The notes under the pieces are model-generated. The model saw only the letters and a program-made list of their open reading frames with translations, had not been told where the DNA came from and did not search any database. DNA of 64,000 nt from Carnobacterium maltaromaticum DSM 20342 (GTDB lineage Bacteria > Bacillota > Bacilli > Lactobacillales > Carnobacteriaceae). Each line of letters begins with the position of its first letter. Position 1 is the first letter of the stretch. Of this stretch, positions 39,145 through 47,365 are shown piece by piece. A program made the position numbers and the translations under genes. The stretch lies in assembly GCF_000744945.1 (NCBI RefSeq), contig NZ_JQMX01000001.1:1178001-1242000 (forward strand). The letters are read 5' to 3'.

Positions 39145-39236
39145 CTATTCCATTTAAATTCCTCCTTTACTTCTACAACAAGACTATACAATGAAAACGC
39201 TATCTAACCAACGGACAATTTCACAAGATTGTCCGG
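39145..39236 (-). promoter_or_regulatory. Upstream glp promoter with cre, palindrome and mini-ORF
   Basis: -35 TTGGTT (39211-39206), 17-base spacer, -10 TATAGT (39188-39183). A cre (TGAAAACGCTATCT, 39192-39205) fills the spacer. Immediately upstream of the -35 is the palindrome CGGACAAT-N8-ATTGTCCG (39212-39235). Downstream, AAAGGAGG (39168-39161) leads to ATG GAA TAG (39153-39145), a two-codon frame. Confidence 0.55.
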
Positions 39237-39383
39237 TAGTTGTTTCATTCACATAACCAACCTAATTGAATACTCTTCTTTCATGCTTGCACATACAGAT
39301 TTAAGCATTTGATTAACACTTTTTCCTATGTCTGACAATAAACTTAATTAGTTAACTCACAATAGCTTTTTTCAAAAAAAGAA

Positions 39384-39420
39384 CAAAAAAACTCTGAGAT
39401 TATACAACCTCAGAGTTTCT
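39384..39420 (-). terminator. Terminator of the PTS gene
   Basis: AAACTCTGAG pairs with CTCAGAGTTT around a 10-base loop, followed by seven T on the minus strand. Confidence 0.88.
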
Positions 39421-39428
39421 ACAACTAT

Positions 39429-40892
39429 CTATTTTTTAATTTTATTAATCTCGTCTGCAACAAATTGAACTTCAGTCCCGACGATGACTTGAATATCATT
39501 TTTACCAACGACATTAATGCCTGGTACACCAGTTGCTTTTATTGCTTTTTGATCAACTTTATCCATATCTTTGACCTGAATACGCAAGCGTGTTGTACAA
39601 TTATCAACCGCTGTTACATTTTCATCTCCGCCTAAACCAGCATAAATTTTAGTTGCCATTGGTGTAAATTTATTTCCACCTTCTGGAACATCAACTGTTT
39701 TTTCAGTCGGCATATCTTCATCTTCTTCGCCTTCACCCTCTTCACGACCTGGAGTCATTAAATTGAATTTAGCAATTAAGAATTTAAATAGGAAGTAATA
39801 TAAAGCTGCAAAGACTAAACCTTGTAAAATTAACATATAAGGTTGGTTTGCTAATGGTAATCTAAAACTTAAAACGAAATCGACAAGTCCTGCACTAAAT
39901 CCAAAACCAGCAGTCCAATGGAAGAATGCTGCTACAGCTAATGAAAGTCCTGTTAATACAGCATGTACAAAGTATAATGCTGGAGCTACAAACATAAATG
40001 AGAATTCTAAAGGCTCAGTTACACCAGTAAAGAATGATGCGAAGCCTGCAGCAATCATTAATGAAGCTACTACTTTTTTCTTTTCTGGACGTGCAGCTTG
40101 ATACATCGCAAATGCACCTGCTGGTAAACCAAACATCATTACTGGGAAGAAACCAGCTTGATACATACCAGTGATACCTTTAGTACCTGTTCCAGCCCAG
40201 AAGTTCCCAATATCATTAATTCCAGCGACATCAAACCAGAAAACAGAATTTAACGCATGATGTAAACCTGTAGGGATTAATAAACGGTTGAAGAAACCAT
40301 ATAAACCAGCTCCGACCCAACCTAATTTACTAATAGCTGTACCAAATGAAACTAGCGCAGTAAAGATAACTGGCCATACAAAGAAGAGAATAGCAGAAGC
40401 AATAATCATTGCTACTGCAGACATAATTGGCACGAGCCGTTTTCCACTAAAGAAGGCCAAAGCCTGTGGCAGCTGAACATGACTAAAACGATTGTACATT
40501 TCAGCAGCAATTAAACCAGATAATATTCCAATAAATTGATTTCCAATTTTAGCAAATGCTGGGTTAACAGCCTCTGGTTTGATTCCTTGTAACATTGCAA
40601 CAGAATCTGTTGATAGTAAAGTTGTGACAACTAGAAAGGCAACTAAACCACTCAGTGCTGCAGAACCATCTTTGTCTTTTGACATTCCTAAAGCAATACC
40701 AACAGCAAATAAAACGGCCATGTTGTCAATAATTGAAGAACCTGCTTTAATTAAGAAAGCAGCCATTGCACTATCTCCACCCCATCCAGATGGATCAATC
40801 CAATACCCTATCCCCATCAATACTGCTGCTGCTGGTAAAACAGCTACAGGAAGCATCAATGAACGACCAATACGTTGAAAATATTTCATCAT
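39429..40892 (-). CDS. PTS transporter EIICB, glucose/N-acetylglucosamine family
   Basis: 487 residues: an EIIC membrane domain (about 1-370, start RIGRSLMLPVAVLPAAAVLMGIGYW, and GVTEPLEFSFMFVAP near 290), an acidic linker (EEGEGEEDEDMP), then EIIB with the phosphorylated Cys in TAVDNCTTRLRIQVKD near 435. There is no EIIA domain, which must be supplied by another protein. It imports and phosphorylates a glucose-type sugar; glucose versus GlcNAc is not settled. It stands alone behind a regulated leader with cre and terminator. Confidence 0.88.
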   Translation of the reverse strand: MMKYFQRIGRSLMLPVAVLPAAAVLMGIGYWIDPSGWGGDSAMAAFLIKAGSSIIDNMAVLFAVGIALGMSKDKDGSAALSGLVAFLVVTTLLSTDSVAMLQGIKPEAVNPAFAKIGNQFIGILSGLIAAEMYNRFSHVQLPQALAFFSGKRLVPIMSAVAMIIASAILFFVWPVIFTALVSFGTAISKLGWVGAGLYGFFNRLLIPTGLHHALNSVFWFDVAGINDIGNFWAGTGTKGITGMYQAGFFPVMMFGLPAGAFAMYQAARPEKKKVVASLMIAAGFASFFTGVTEPLEFSFMFVAPALYFVHAVLTGLSLAVAAFFHWTAGFGFSAGLVDFVLSFRLPLANQPYMLILQGLVFAALYYFLFKFLIAKFNLMTPGREEGEGEEDEDMPTEKTVDVPEGGNKFTPMATKIYAGLGGDENVTAVDNCTTRLRIQVKDMDKVDQKAIKATGVPGINVVGKNDIQVIVGTEVQFVADEINKIKK

Positions 40893-40966
40893 TTTCTTTT
40901 TCCTCCTAAAACTTTTTTGTTAGAACCTCTTGCCTAAAAAATAAGTGCATTGCATAAAACCGAATG

Positions 40967-41027
40967 AAAAAAAATTAGGCAAGGAAAATTACATAGACTC
41001 ATAGCCTACATAGTTTTCCTTGCCTAA
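40967..41027 (-). terminator. Leader terminator (attenuator) before the PTS gene
   Basis: TTAGGCAAGGAAAA pairs perfectly with TTTTCCTTGCCTAA, followed by eight T, about 75 bases before the start codon and inside the transcript. This is the layout of BglG/GlcT-type antitermination: an RNA-binding antiterminator would have to block this hairpin for expression. Confidence 0.75.
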
Positions 41028-41040
41028 TTGAATAGTCACA

Positions 41041-41101
41041 AGAAATCGGTTTCAACTGATTTAACATAGCTTATAATATCAAATAACAAAGTAGCTGTCA
41101 A
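41041..41101 (-). promoter_or_regulatory. PTS gene promoter with cre
   Basis: -35 TTGACA (41101-41096), 17-base spacer, -10 TATTAT (41078-41073), start near 41066. A cre (TGAAACCGATTTCT, 41054-41041, last base mismatched) lies at about +12 to +25, a repressing position. Confidence 0.75.
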
Positions 41102-41229
41102 GAATAAAAATAGCATTTTTTAATTTTTTCTAAAGAGGGTTGATTAAATAGCAGTATTTAGCCTTTTAAACGAGTTTTTTTAAATTAAAAAAAGAGCTAA
41201 ATCTCATTAATTTTCCAATTATTAATAAC

Positions 41230-41263
41230 AAAGAATCTGCATTAAACTCAATGCAGATTCTTT
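41230..41263 (-). terminator. Terminator of the glucosaminidase gene
   Basis: AAAGAATCTGCATT pairs perfectly with AATGCAGATTCTTT around six bases. Confidence 0.88.
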
Positions 41264-41272
41264 ACTTTTTGA

Positions 41273-43699
41273 TTATTTATTTATAATTAAAGTTTGACCT
41301 ACTAAAATCACATCTGACTTAAGATTATTCCACGCTTTTAAATTGGCTACAGTTGTACCATTTTTATTTGCGATTACCCATAATGAATCGCCACTAATAA
41401 CTTTATACGTTTTATTTGACGTTGGGTTTGTATTTGTGTTTGTATTGGTTGTTGAACCACCAGCTTTAAGCACTAGTTTTTGACCAACAAAAATCACATC
41501 TGAACTTAATTTGTTCCATGATTTTAAATTCGCTACTGAAACATTATTTTTATTTGCAATCATCCATAATGAGTCGCCCGATTTAACTGTATAAGTTGAT
41601 CCAGCTGTAGTTCCACCAGTATTTCCAGTAGTTGATCCTGTTCCTGGATTTGGTGCTGGTGTTGCTGTTCCACCTTTTATTGTTAATTTTTGACCAATAT
41701 GAATTGTATCTGATGACAGGTTATTCCAAGCCTTCAAATTCGCTACTGAAACATTATTTTTGTTGGCAATCGCCCACAATGAATCACCTGATTTAACTGT
41801 ATAGGTTGAACCAGTTGTTGTTCCTCCACCATTTCCATTATTTGAACCTGTTCCTGGATTTGGTGCTGGCGTCGTAGTTCCACCTTTAATTGTTAATTTT
41901 TGTCCAACAAGAATCGTATCTGATGATAGATTATTCCACGCTTTTAAGTTGGCTACAGAAACACCGTTACTGTTTGCAATCGACCATAATGAGTCACCAG
42001 ATTTAACTGTATAAGTTGAACCAGTTGTAGTTCCTCCGCCGTTTCCATTATTTGAACCAGTTCCTGGATTTGGTGCTGGCGCCGTTGTTCCACCTTTAAT
42101 AGTCAATGTTTGACCAATATGAATCGTGTCTGATGATAGATTGTTCCATGCTTTTAAGTTAGCCACAGAAACACCATGTTTATTAGCAATTGCCCATAAT
42201 GAATCGCCTGATTTAACTGTATAGGTTGAACCAGTTGAGGTTCCTCCGCCGTTTCCATTATTTGAACCATTTCCAGTCCCTGGATTTGGTGCTGGAGTTG
42301 TTGTTCCACCTTTAACCGTTAATTTTTGTCCAACTAAAATAATGTCAGATTTCAAATTATTCCAAGATTTCAAGTTTGCTACAGAAACACCATGTTTATT
42401 AGCAATGCTCCATAATGAATCACCAGCTTTAACTGTATAAGTTGAACTTGTTCCAGGGTTTGGAGTTGGATCCGGTGTTGGTGTTGGGTCTGGTTTAGGC
42501 GTTGGTGTTGTTGTTCCGCCTTTTACAATCAGTTTTTGTCCAACAAAAATCATATCTGATTTTAAATTATTCCAAGATTTCAAGTTAGCTACAGAAACAC
42601 CATGTTTACTTGCAATTCCCCATAATGAATCGCCTGATTTAACTGTATAAGTTGTTTCAGTTCCTGTTGAACCACCATTTCCGTTTCCAGTTTCTCCACC
42701 TGGATTTGGATCAGGTGTTACATTACCGCCACCACCAGTATCGTATTGCGTTAAATTATTCGCAGCAATAACACTGTTTAATTTAGATGCATATGATGTA
42801 TCGGTTGCGTAACGTCCTTGTAGATAAGCTGTAGCATCACGATATGAGCTCGTATTGCTCTTCCAAGCACCAGAGTAATAGTTGTGGTTCCAACTAGGGC
42901 CATTACGAAGAACTGATGCATAATCTTCTAATAATGATTGGTGATAAGAAGGGTATTTTCTAAAATAATCTATAATTTCATAATAATTGCCGTGTCCATC
43001 ATCTTCTAAGGTTTTCATTGCTACAGATTGACCATTATAATTGCCTTTGATACCAAATAAATTAAAGTTAGGGCTTGATGCTAATGCACTGTTTCCCCAG
43101 CCACTTTCTAATATCGCTTGAGCAATCATCACTGATGCATACAAATCATTTGAATTAGCAATGGTTTGTGCTGAACTTGCTATTTGATTAATAAAAGCTT
43201 GTGGAGCCATACTACGAGACATCAACATTTGTTCTGCTACTGCATAGTTAGCAACTGGCGCTTGAACTTCAGAAATATCTTGTTCTTTGACTTCTTCTTT
43301 GGAAAGTGGTTCTTCAGTCTCAATCACAGGTACAGTTTCTTCTTTAGCTGGTTCTTCCGCTTCAGGAGCAACTTCACTAGAATCCACTGACTCACTTTCA
43401 CTTGAAGCTGCTTCACTACTGTCAGCAACACTGCTATCAACTGTAGATGCAGGTTCAATTGCTTCTTTAGTTCCTTCAATAGGCGTTTCATTATTTTCTT
43501 CGATTTTCTTTTGGTTTGAATTTGCCAATTCATTTGCACTAGCTACTGCAGAAAAGGTAGGTAAACTTAATGAACCTACAATTAAAGTTGTGCTAACAAA
43601 GGCTAAACCTTTCTTTACAACAACATTACTTTCTTTAAACTGCTCTAATCTTTGTGTTGCTTTTTTTGCGGTAATACGTTCTTTTCTAGTCTTTTCCAA
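41273..43699 (-). CDS. Secreted N-acetylglucosaminidase (GH73) with seven LysM domains
   Basis: 808 residues. A long charged N-region and hydrophobic core form a signal peptide ending near 54 (PTFSAVASANE). Then comes a Ser/Glu-rich linker (55-165), and a GH73 glucosaminidase domain (about 165-330) with MIAQAILESGWGNSALAS, whose Glu is catalytic, and NLFGIKGNY. Seven LysM repeats of about 44 residues (YTVKSGDSLW...VGQKL) follow, joined by Gly/Thr/Pro/Asn-rich linkers. This is the AtlA/AcmA autolysin plan: peptidoglycan cleavage for cell separation, with LysM binding to the wall. Likely ATG start at 43699. Monocistronic. Confidence 0.93.
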   Translation of the reverse strand: MEKTRKERITAKKATQRLEQFKESNVVVKKGLAFVSTTLIVGSLSLPTFSAVASANELANSNQKKIEENNETPIEGTKEAIEPASTVDSSVADSSEAASSESESVDSSEVAPEAEEPAKEETVPVIETEEPLSKEEVKEQDISEVQAPVANYAVAEQMLMSRSMAPQAFINQIASSAQTIANSNDLYASVMIAQAILESGWGNSALASSPNFNLFGIKGNYNGQSVAMKTLEDDGHGNYYEIIDYFRKYPSYHQSLLEDYASVLRNGPSWNHNYYSGAWKSNTSSYRDATAYLQGRYATDTSYASKLNSVIAANNLTQYDTGGGGNVTPDPNPGGETGNGNGGSTGTETTYTVKSGDSLWGIASKHGVSVANLKSWNNLKSDMIFVGQKLIVKGGTTTPTPKPDPTPTPDPTPNPGTSSTYTVKAGDSLWSIANKHGVSVANLKSWNNLKSDIILVGQKLTVKGGTTTPAPNPGTGNGSNNGNGGGTSTGSTYTVKSGDSLWAIANKHGVSVANLKAWNNLSSDTIHIGQTLTIKGGTTAPAPNPGTGSNNGNGGGTTTGSTYTVKSGDSLWSIANSNGVSVANLKAWNNLSSDTILVGQKLTIKGGTTTPAPNPGTGSNNGNGGGTTTGSTYTVKSGDSLWAIANKNNVSVANLKAWNNLSSDTIHIGQKLTIKGGTATPAPNPGTGSTTGNTGGTTAGSTYTVKSGDSLWMIANKNNVSVANLKSWNKLSSDVIFVGQKLVLKAGGSTTNTNTNTNPTSNKTYKVISGDSLWVIANKNGTTVANLKAWNNLKSDVILVGQTLIINK
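41276..42660 (-). repeat. Tandem LysM-coding repeats (seven units)
   Basis: Seven units of roughly 180-210 bases encode near-identical LysM domains and linkers. The middle units (about 41630-42290) are most alike at the DNA level, including the PAPNPGTG linker, which points to recent unit expansion. Confidence 0.85.
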
Positions 43700-43963
43700 A
43701 GTAAACCCTCCTGTTTAAAGCTAATTTTCATCACTGGACTTCTTAAAAGTCTAGCCAATACTTCTAAATGACTAAGTACGACAATTAAATTCACACTAAG
43801 TTACACTTCATTATAGCGTTATTTAAATTTTTTTTAAAGAAATAACGGAAATTTTCGAAATTCTTAATAATCGTCACATTTTCGTAACAAAATAATCTAG
43901 TTGAATTTTTGCTTATAATTTCACAAATATAGCGCCTTTTTGCCTTTACCTAGTACTTTCCCA

Positions 43964-44028
43964 TAAAAAAACAACTATAAAATGAGCTCCTATTTATAGT
44001 AGAAGTAACATTTTATAGTTGTTTTTTT
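43964..44028 (-). terminator. Terminator of the 86-residue gene
   Basis: AAAAAACAACTATAAAATG pairs with CATTTTATAGTTGTTTTTT across a loop of about 22 bases. Confidence 0.85.
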
Positions 44029-44071
44029 AGCGCTTTAAGTAAGTTTAATTACTGAGTTATGACAAAAATTT

Positions 44072-44332
44072 TTAAGCAAAAGCAGGATTAGTTTCAACTA
44101 GCCAATCAGACTCAATTAAGTTAGATAATTTTTTATTAAATGGAATCCAAATTCCAGCTTGCCAAATATCTTTAATTGATTTCCAAAAGATTGGATCTCT
44201 TTTTTGTTTTTTAGTTATTTTAAGTTCTAGTATTTGACCCTCTTCAGTTTCTATTGTAATTTTAGGAAAATCAACATTTTTAATTTGGCCGCAACCATAT
44301 TCATTTTTTAAGATACTATCATCAATTAGCAT
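44072..44332 (-). CDS. Small protein of unknown function (86 aa)
   Basis: 86 residues, soluble, with no membrane segment or signal. It has a short beta-rich first half (GQIKNVDFPKITIETEEGQ, LELKITKK) and an aromatic second half (DPIFWKSIKDIWQAGIWIP). I do not recognise the family. A GAGGGAG site lies about 12 bases before the ATG, and a strong dedicated terminator follows, so it appears to be a real single-gene unit between the autolysin and the PadR operon. Confidence 0.55.
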   Translation of the reverse strand: MLIDDSILKNEYGCGQIKNVDFPKITIETEEGQILELKITKKQKRDPIFWKSIKDIWQAGIWIPFNKKLSNLIESDWLVETNPAFA

Positions 44333-44584
44333 AGGACGCCACGCTCCCTCTTTCTTTAATCTATTTACACTTTACCAGACATTTCTTAAAATAAAGTAAA
44401 GAAAGTGTGACTTTTCTTAGATTATTTGATATCGCTTTCTAAAGTCCAATCCTTCTATCCGCAGTAAGACTGACTACACATCAGACTTTAGTCTTGTTTT
44501 TTACTTACTACCTTGTAATAGATAATAGTAGCGAGTATATTTAATGTATCGCAAAACAAACTTACTATGTAAGCAGGTGAAAAA

Positions 44585-44902
44585 TTGAATACCCAATTTA
44601 AAAAAGGTGTCTTAGAACTGTGTGTGTTAGTTATTTTAGAAAAAAAAGATTGTTACGGATATGAGTTGATTGAAACTATTTCAAAACACATTGAAATATC
44701 TGAAGGAACGATCTACCCCTTGTTAAGAAAATTAACAAAAGAAGGACTTTGCACAACTTACTTACAAGAATCCAACGAAGGGCCTAGCCGTAAATATTAC
44801 CAGGTTACAGAAGATGGAGTCGCTTATTTAGGAAAGCAATTGATTGAATGGAAAGAGTTTATAAAAAGTGTTGATACAATTATTGAAATAGGAGATGAAT
44901 GA
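44585..44902 (+). CDS. PadR-family transcriptional regulator
   Basis: 105 residues forming a winged helix with a C-terminal dimer helix: KGVLELCVLVILEKKDCYGYEL, then ISEGTIYPLLRKLTKEGL and GPSRKYYQVTEDG, the PadR signature. TTG start at 44585 is plausible. It is the first gene of a three-gene unit with DUF1700 and DUF4097 proteins, a common set in Firmicutes in which PadR represses its own operon and responds to envelope stress or a small molecule. Confidence 0.9.
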   Translation: MNTQFKKGVLELCVLVILEKKDCYGYELIETISKHIEISEGTIYPLLRKLTKEGLCTTYLQESNEGPSRKYYQVTEDGVAYLGKQLIEWKEFIKSVDTIIEIGDE

Positions 44903-44906
44903 GACA

Positions 44907-45551
44907 ATGAATAAAGAACATTTTATGATTGAATTAAAATTGAGTTTGCGTGATTTAGATGAAAGTGAACGTCAAGATGTGATGCGCGACTATCTAGAAC
45001 ATTTTGAAAATGGATTGGCAGAAGGAAAGACCGAAGAGCAAATTGCGAAAGAACTAGGAAGTCCTTCCCAAATCGCGAAAGAAATTTTAACAACTTTAGG
45101 TGTCAAACCTCAAGTAAAAGGACCAGAATACAGTCAAGGAGATTGGGTTTCATTTGAAAATGAGAAAAATCCCTATCAAGAACCAAGTTACCAACCTAGA
45201 CGTCATAATCCAAATAGTCCTTTAATGACCGTTTTTAAATTTATCGGCTTAGGATTTTTCAATTTAGTCTTTGTTTTAGGACCTGCAGTTGCACTTTTAG
45301 GTTGTTTATTTGCCGGATGGATTACTAGTATCGCTTTTACTTTAACGCCACTGGGCGGTATTTTTATGATTGTAACAGCCTTCTCAACAGCTAGCCTCTT
45401 CCAATTTTTCTTTACGATTTTATTATGCGGCGTTGGTTTGCTCCTACTTACCCTTCTCTATCCAATTACTATACTAATTTTCAAATTAGTAAAACGTTAT
45501 GTATTATGGAATGTTAGAACAATTTTTGGAGGACCTTACTATGAAAACTAA
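44907..45551 (+). CDS. DUF1700 (HAAS) membrane protein
   Basis: About 214 residues from ATG 44907 with GGAG upstream; the frame also opens at 44895 inside that site. The N-terminal 75 residues form the HAAS helical domain (LSLRDLDESERQDVMRDYLEHF, AKELGSPSQIAKEIL), followed by a proline-rich linker and two or three membrane segments. HAAS-domain proteins pair with PadR regulators. It starts four bases after padR and overlaps the next gene by 11 bases, so the three are translationally coupled. Confidence 0.88.
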   Translation: MNKEHFMIELKLSLRDLDESERQDVMRDYLEHFENGLAEGKTEEQIAKELGSPSQIAKEILTTLGVKPQVKGPEYSQGDWVSFENEKNPYQEPSYQPRRHNPNSPLMTVFKFIGLGFFNLVFVLGPAVALLGCLFAGWITSIAFTLTPLGGIFMIVTAFSTASLFQFFFTILLCGVGLLLLTLLYPITILIFKLVKRYVLWNVRTIFGGPYYEN

Positions 45552-46500
45552 ACTTATTAAACGAATGGTAATTTTAAGTCTGAGCATGTTAGCAATCGGA
45601 GCTGTTGGATCAATCGTTACCTATCCAATGGCTCATAAAAAAGTCACTTTGGATCTCAACAAAACCGTTGATGCGACTTCAGTTAAGCAAGTTTCTGTTA
45701 AAGGGACCTCAATGGATATCACTTTAGCTGATTCTCCTGATAATAAAATTCATGTTTCTGTCAATGGAGAAACGCAATCTGCGGATAAATTTGACATTAA
45801 AACAAAACAAAATGGAGATACATTAGAAGTTACATTTGATGAACCTAAATTAATAGAAATGAATTTTGTGCTATTTTTTAATTATAATAACCGCTCTGCT
45901 ACTGTTTCTTTACCAAAATCAGTTAAGCAAGCAACTGTTAAAACAAATTTTGGGGAGATTTATACAAATAATTTTGTCGGTGAAAGTCTTGAGCTTAAAA
46001 CAGATGCTGGAGATATTAATTTATCTGGCTTGAAATTAACTGATTTAAATGCTAAAACAAATGCGGGAAGTATTTCCCTTTCTCAATCTGCCATTACGAA
46101 TACTGATCTAAAAGCCAGTGCTGGTGCCCTTTATGTAAACAATTTAGTAAGTTCAAAAACGAAACTGAATACTAGCGCTGGAAACATTGATTTAAATCAG
46201 GTAACTGGTGATCTTGTGGCAACAAGTAACGCGGGTGAAATAGATTTAACAAATAAAACAATTGATCAAAATATTGACTTACAAACGAACTTCGGAAGTA
46301 TCAATGTGCAAAGCGAGTCAAAACCAACTAATCTAACAGTAATAGCTGCCACTGATCTAGGGGAAATGGATATTTTTGATCAAAATAATCGTGAACAAAC
46401 TTTTGGAGCTGGCAAGTATAAAATGAATTTAAAAACTAACGCTGGAGATATAGAAGTTAATCATAGCGCTTATGAAAATGATGATGAGGATTTTGATTAA
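45541..46500 (+). CDS. DUF4097-family beta-repeat envelope protein
   Basis: About 319 residues from ATG 45541 (MKTKLIKRM) with GGAGG eight bases upstream; the longer frame from 45499 lies in the preceding gene. An N-terminal membrane anchor (about 5-27) is followed by repeated short beta strands such as LKTDAGDINLSGL, AKTNAGSISLS, LNTSAGNIDLNQ, which form a right-handed parallel helix typical of DUF4097 (LiaX-like). It is probably exposed outside the membrane and may act in envelope-stress sensing with its HAAS partner; this role is inferred. Confidence 0.88.
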   Translation: MKTKLIKRMVILSLSMLAIGAVGSIVTYPMAHKKVTLDLNKTVDATSVKQVSVKGTSMDITLADSPDNKIHVSVNGETQSADKFDIKTKQNGDTLEVTFDEPKLIEMNFVLFFNYNNRSATVSLPKSVKQATVKTNFGEIYTNNFVGESLELKTDAGDINLSGLKLTDLNAKTNAGSISLSQSAITNTDLKASAGALYVNNLVSSKTKLNTSAGNIDLNQVTGDLVATSNAGEIDLTNKTIDQNIDLQTNFGSINVQSESKPTNLTVIAATDLGEMDIFDQNNREQTFGAGKYKMNLKTNAGDIEVNHSAYENDDEDFD

Positions 46501-46565
46501 GAACTTAAGCTAATTTTAAAAGACATAAAAATGAATTTAAGCTACAATTATAATAAGAAGAAACA

Positions 46566-46602
46566 AAACTAACCTTTCCTTTTAAAAGAAAGGTTAGTTT
46601 TT
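46566..46602 (+). terminator. Terminator of the PadR operon
   Basis: AAACTAACCTTTC pairs with GAAAGGTTAGTTT around nine bases, followed by TTTTT. Confidence 0.88.
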
Positions 46603-46640
46603 ATTTCATCTTCACTATTTATGAAAGTTTGAGGTATTTT

Positions 46641-47309
46641 ATGAATCACTATCAAAAAAAATGGGTATTTGCTAGCTTACTAGCTCTTTTGGGTTTTGGC
46701 TTTGTCGCTAGTAGTGTAATGTTGAAGGCTACTTGGGTTCTAACTTTTGATCAAAATCTAACCACTCTAATTCGAGACCCTATCACAACTGGAAAATCTA
46801 ATTTTTATCTTCCAATTACTCAATTCGGGAGTGTAAAATTAATTATTTTTATGGGCTTTATTTTTTGTCTGTTTTTAATTTTCCGAAAAAAGGATTGGGG
46901 AAATGCGTGTTGGTTTGTGGTTAATTTAGCTATAGGAGCAGGTTTACTAAATCTAACGATGAAAAATATTTTCAGACGCCCACGTCCAATTATTGAACAT
47001 CTGGTCAATGAAAATACATTTAGTTTTCCTAGTGGTCATGCAATGGGTTCTATGGTTTTTTATTTTAGCGTGGCCTTTATTCTTTGCCAATTCATTCGCT
47101 CAAATAAGTTACAAATCATCGTCTGTCTTATTGCTAGTTTTATGATTGTTTCTATTGGGATGAGTCGTATTTATGCTGGCGTTCACTTTCCTAGTGATAT
47201 TCTAGGTGGCTATCTACTTGCTTTTTCATGGATGGCTTTGGCTCTTGCTTACTATGAAAAATGGAGTCAATGGTTTCAATCAAAAGCACTTCAACTACTG
47301 GCTAAATAA
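46641..47309 (+). CDS. PAP2-family phosphatase (undecaprenyl-diphosphatase type)
   Basis: About 222 residues with six membrane segments and the full phosphatase signature: KNIFRRPRP near 115, PSGHAMGS near 138 and SRIYAGVHFPSD near 185. Membrane PAP2 enzymes of this size dephosphorylate undecaprenyl diphosphate or phosphatidylglycerol phosphate. Start ATG 46641 behind GAGG; the frame opens at TTG 46629. Monocistronic. Confidence 0.88.
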   Translation: MNHYQKKWVFASLLALLGFGFVASSVMLKATWVLTFDQNLTTLIRDPITTGKSNFYLPITQFGSVKLIIFMGFIFCLFLIFRKKDWGNACWFVVNLAIGAGLLNLTMKNIFRRPRPIIEHLVNENTFSFPSGHAMGSMVFYFSVAFILCQFIRSNKLQIIVCLIASFMIVSIGMSRIYAGVHFPSDILGGYLLAFSWMALALAYYEKWSQWFQSKALQLLAK

Positions 47310-47353
47310 AAAAGCTTTAGAATTGGTGAACATACCAATTCTAAAGCTTTTTT
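47308..47353. terminator. Bidirectional terminator between PAP2 and MFS genes
   Basis: AAAAAAGCTTTAGAATTGGT pairs perfectly with the complement ending AAAGCTTTTTT around six bases. Confidence 0.92.
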
Positions 47354-47365
47354 GTATTAACTAGT

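Noticed and set aside
43287..43718. 143-codon plus-strand frame rich in Ser
   Set aside because: Antisense of the Ser/Glu-rich linker and signal peptide of the glucosaminidase.
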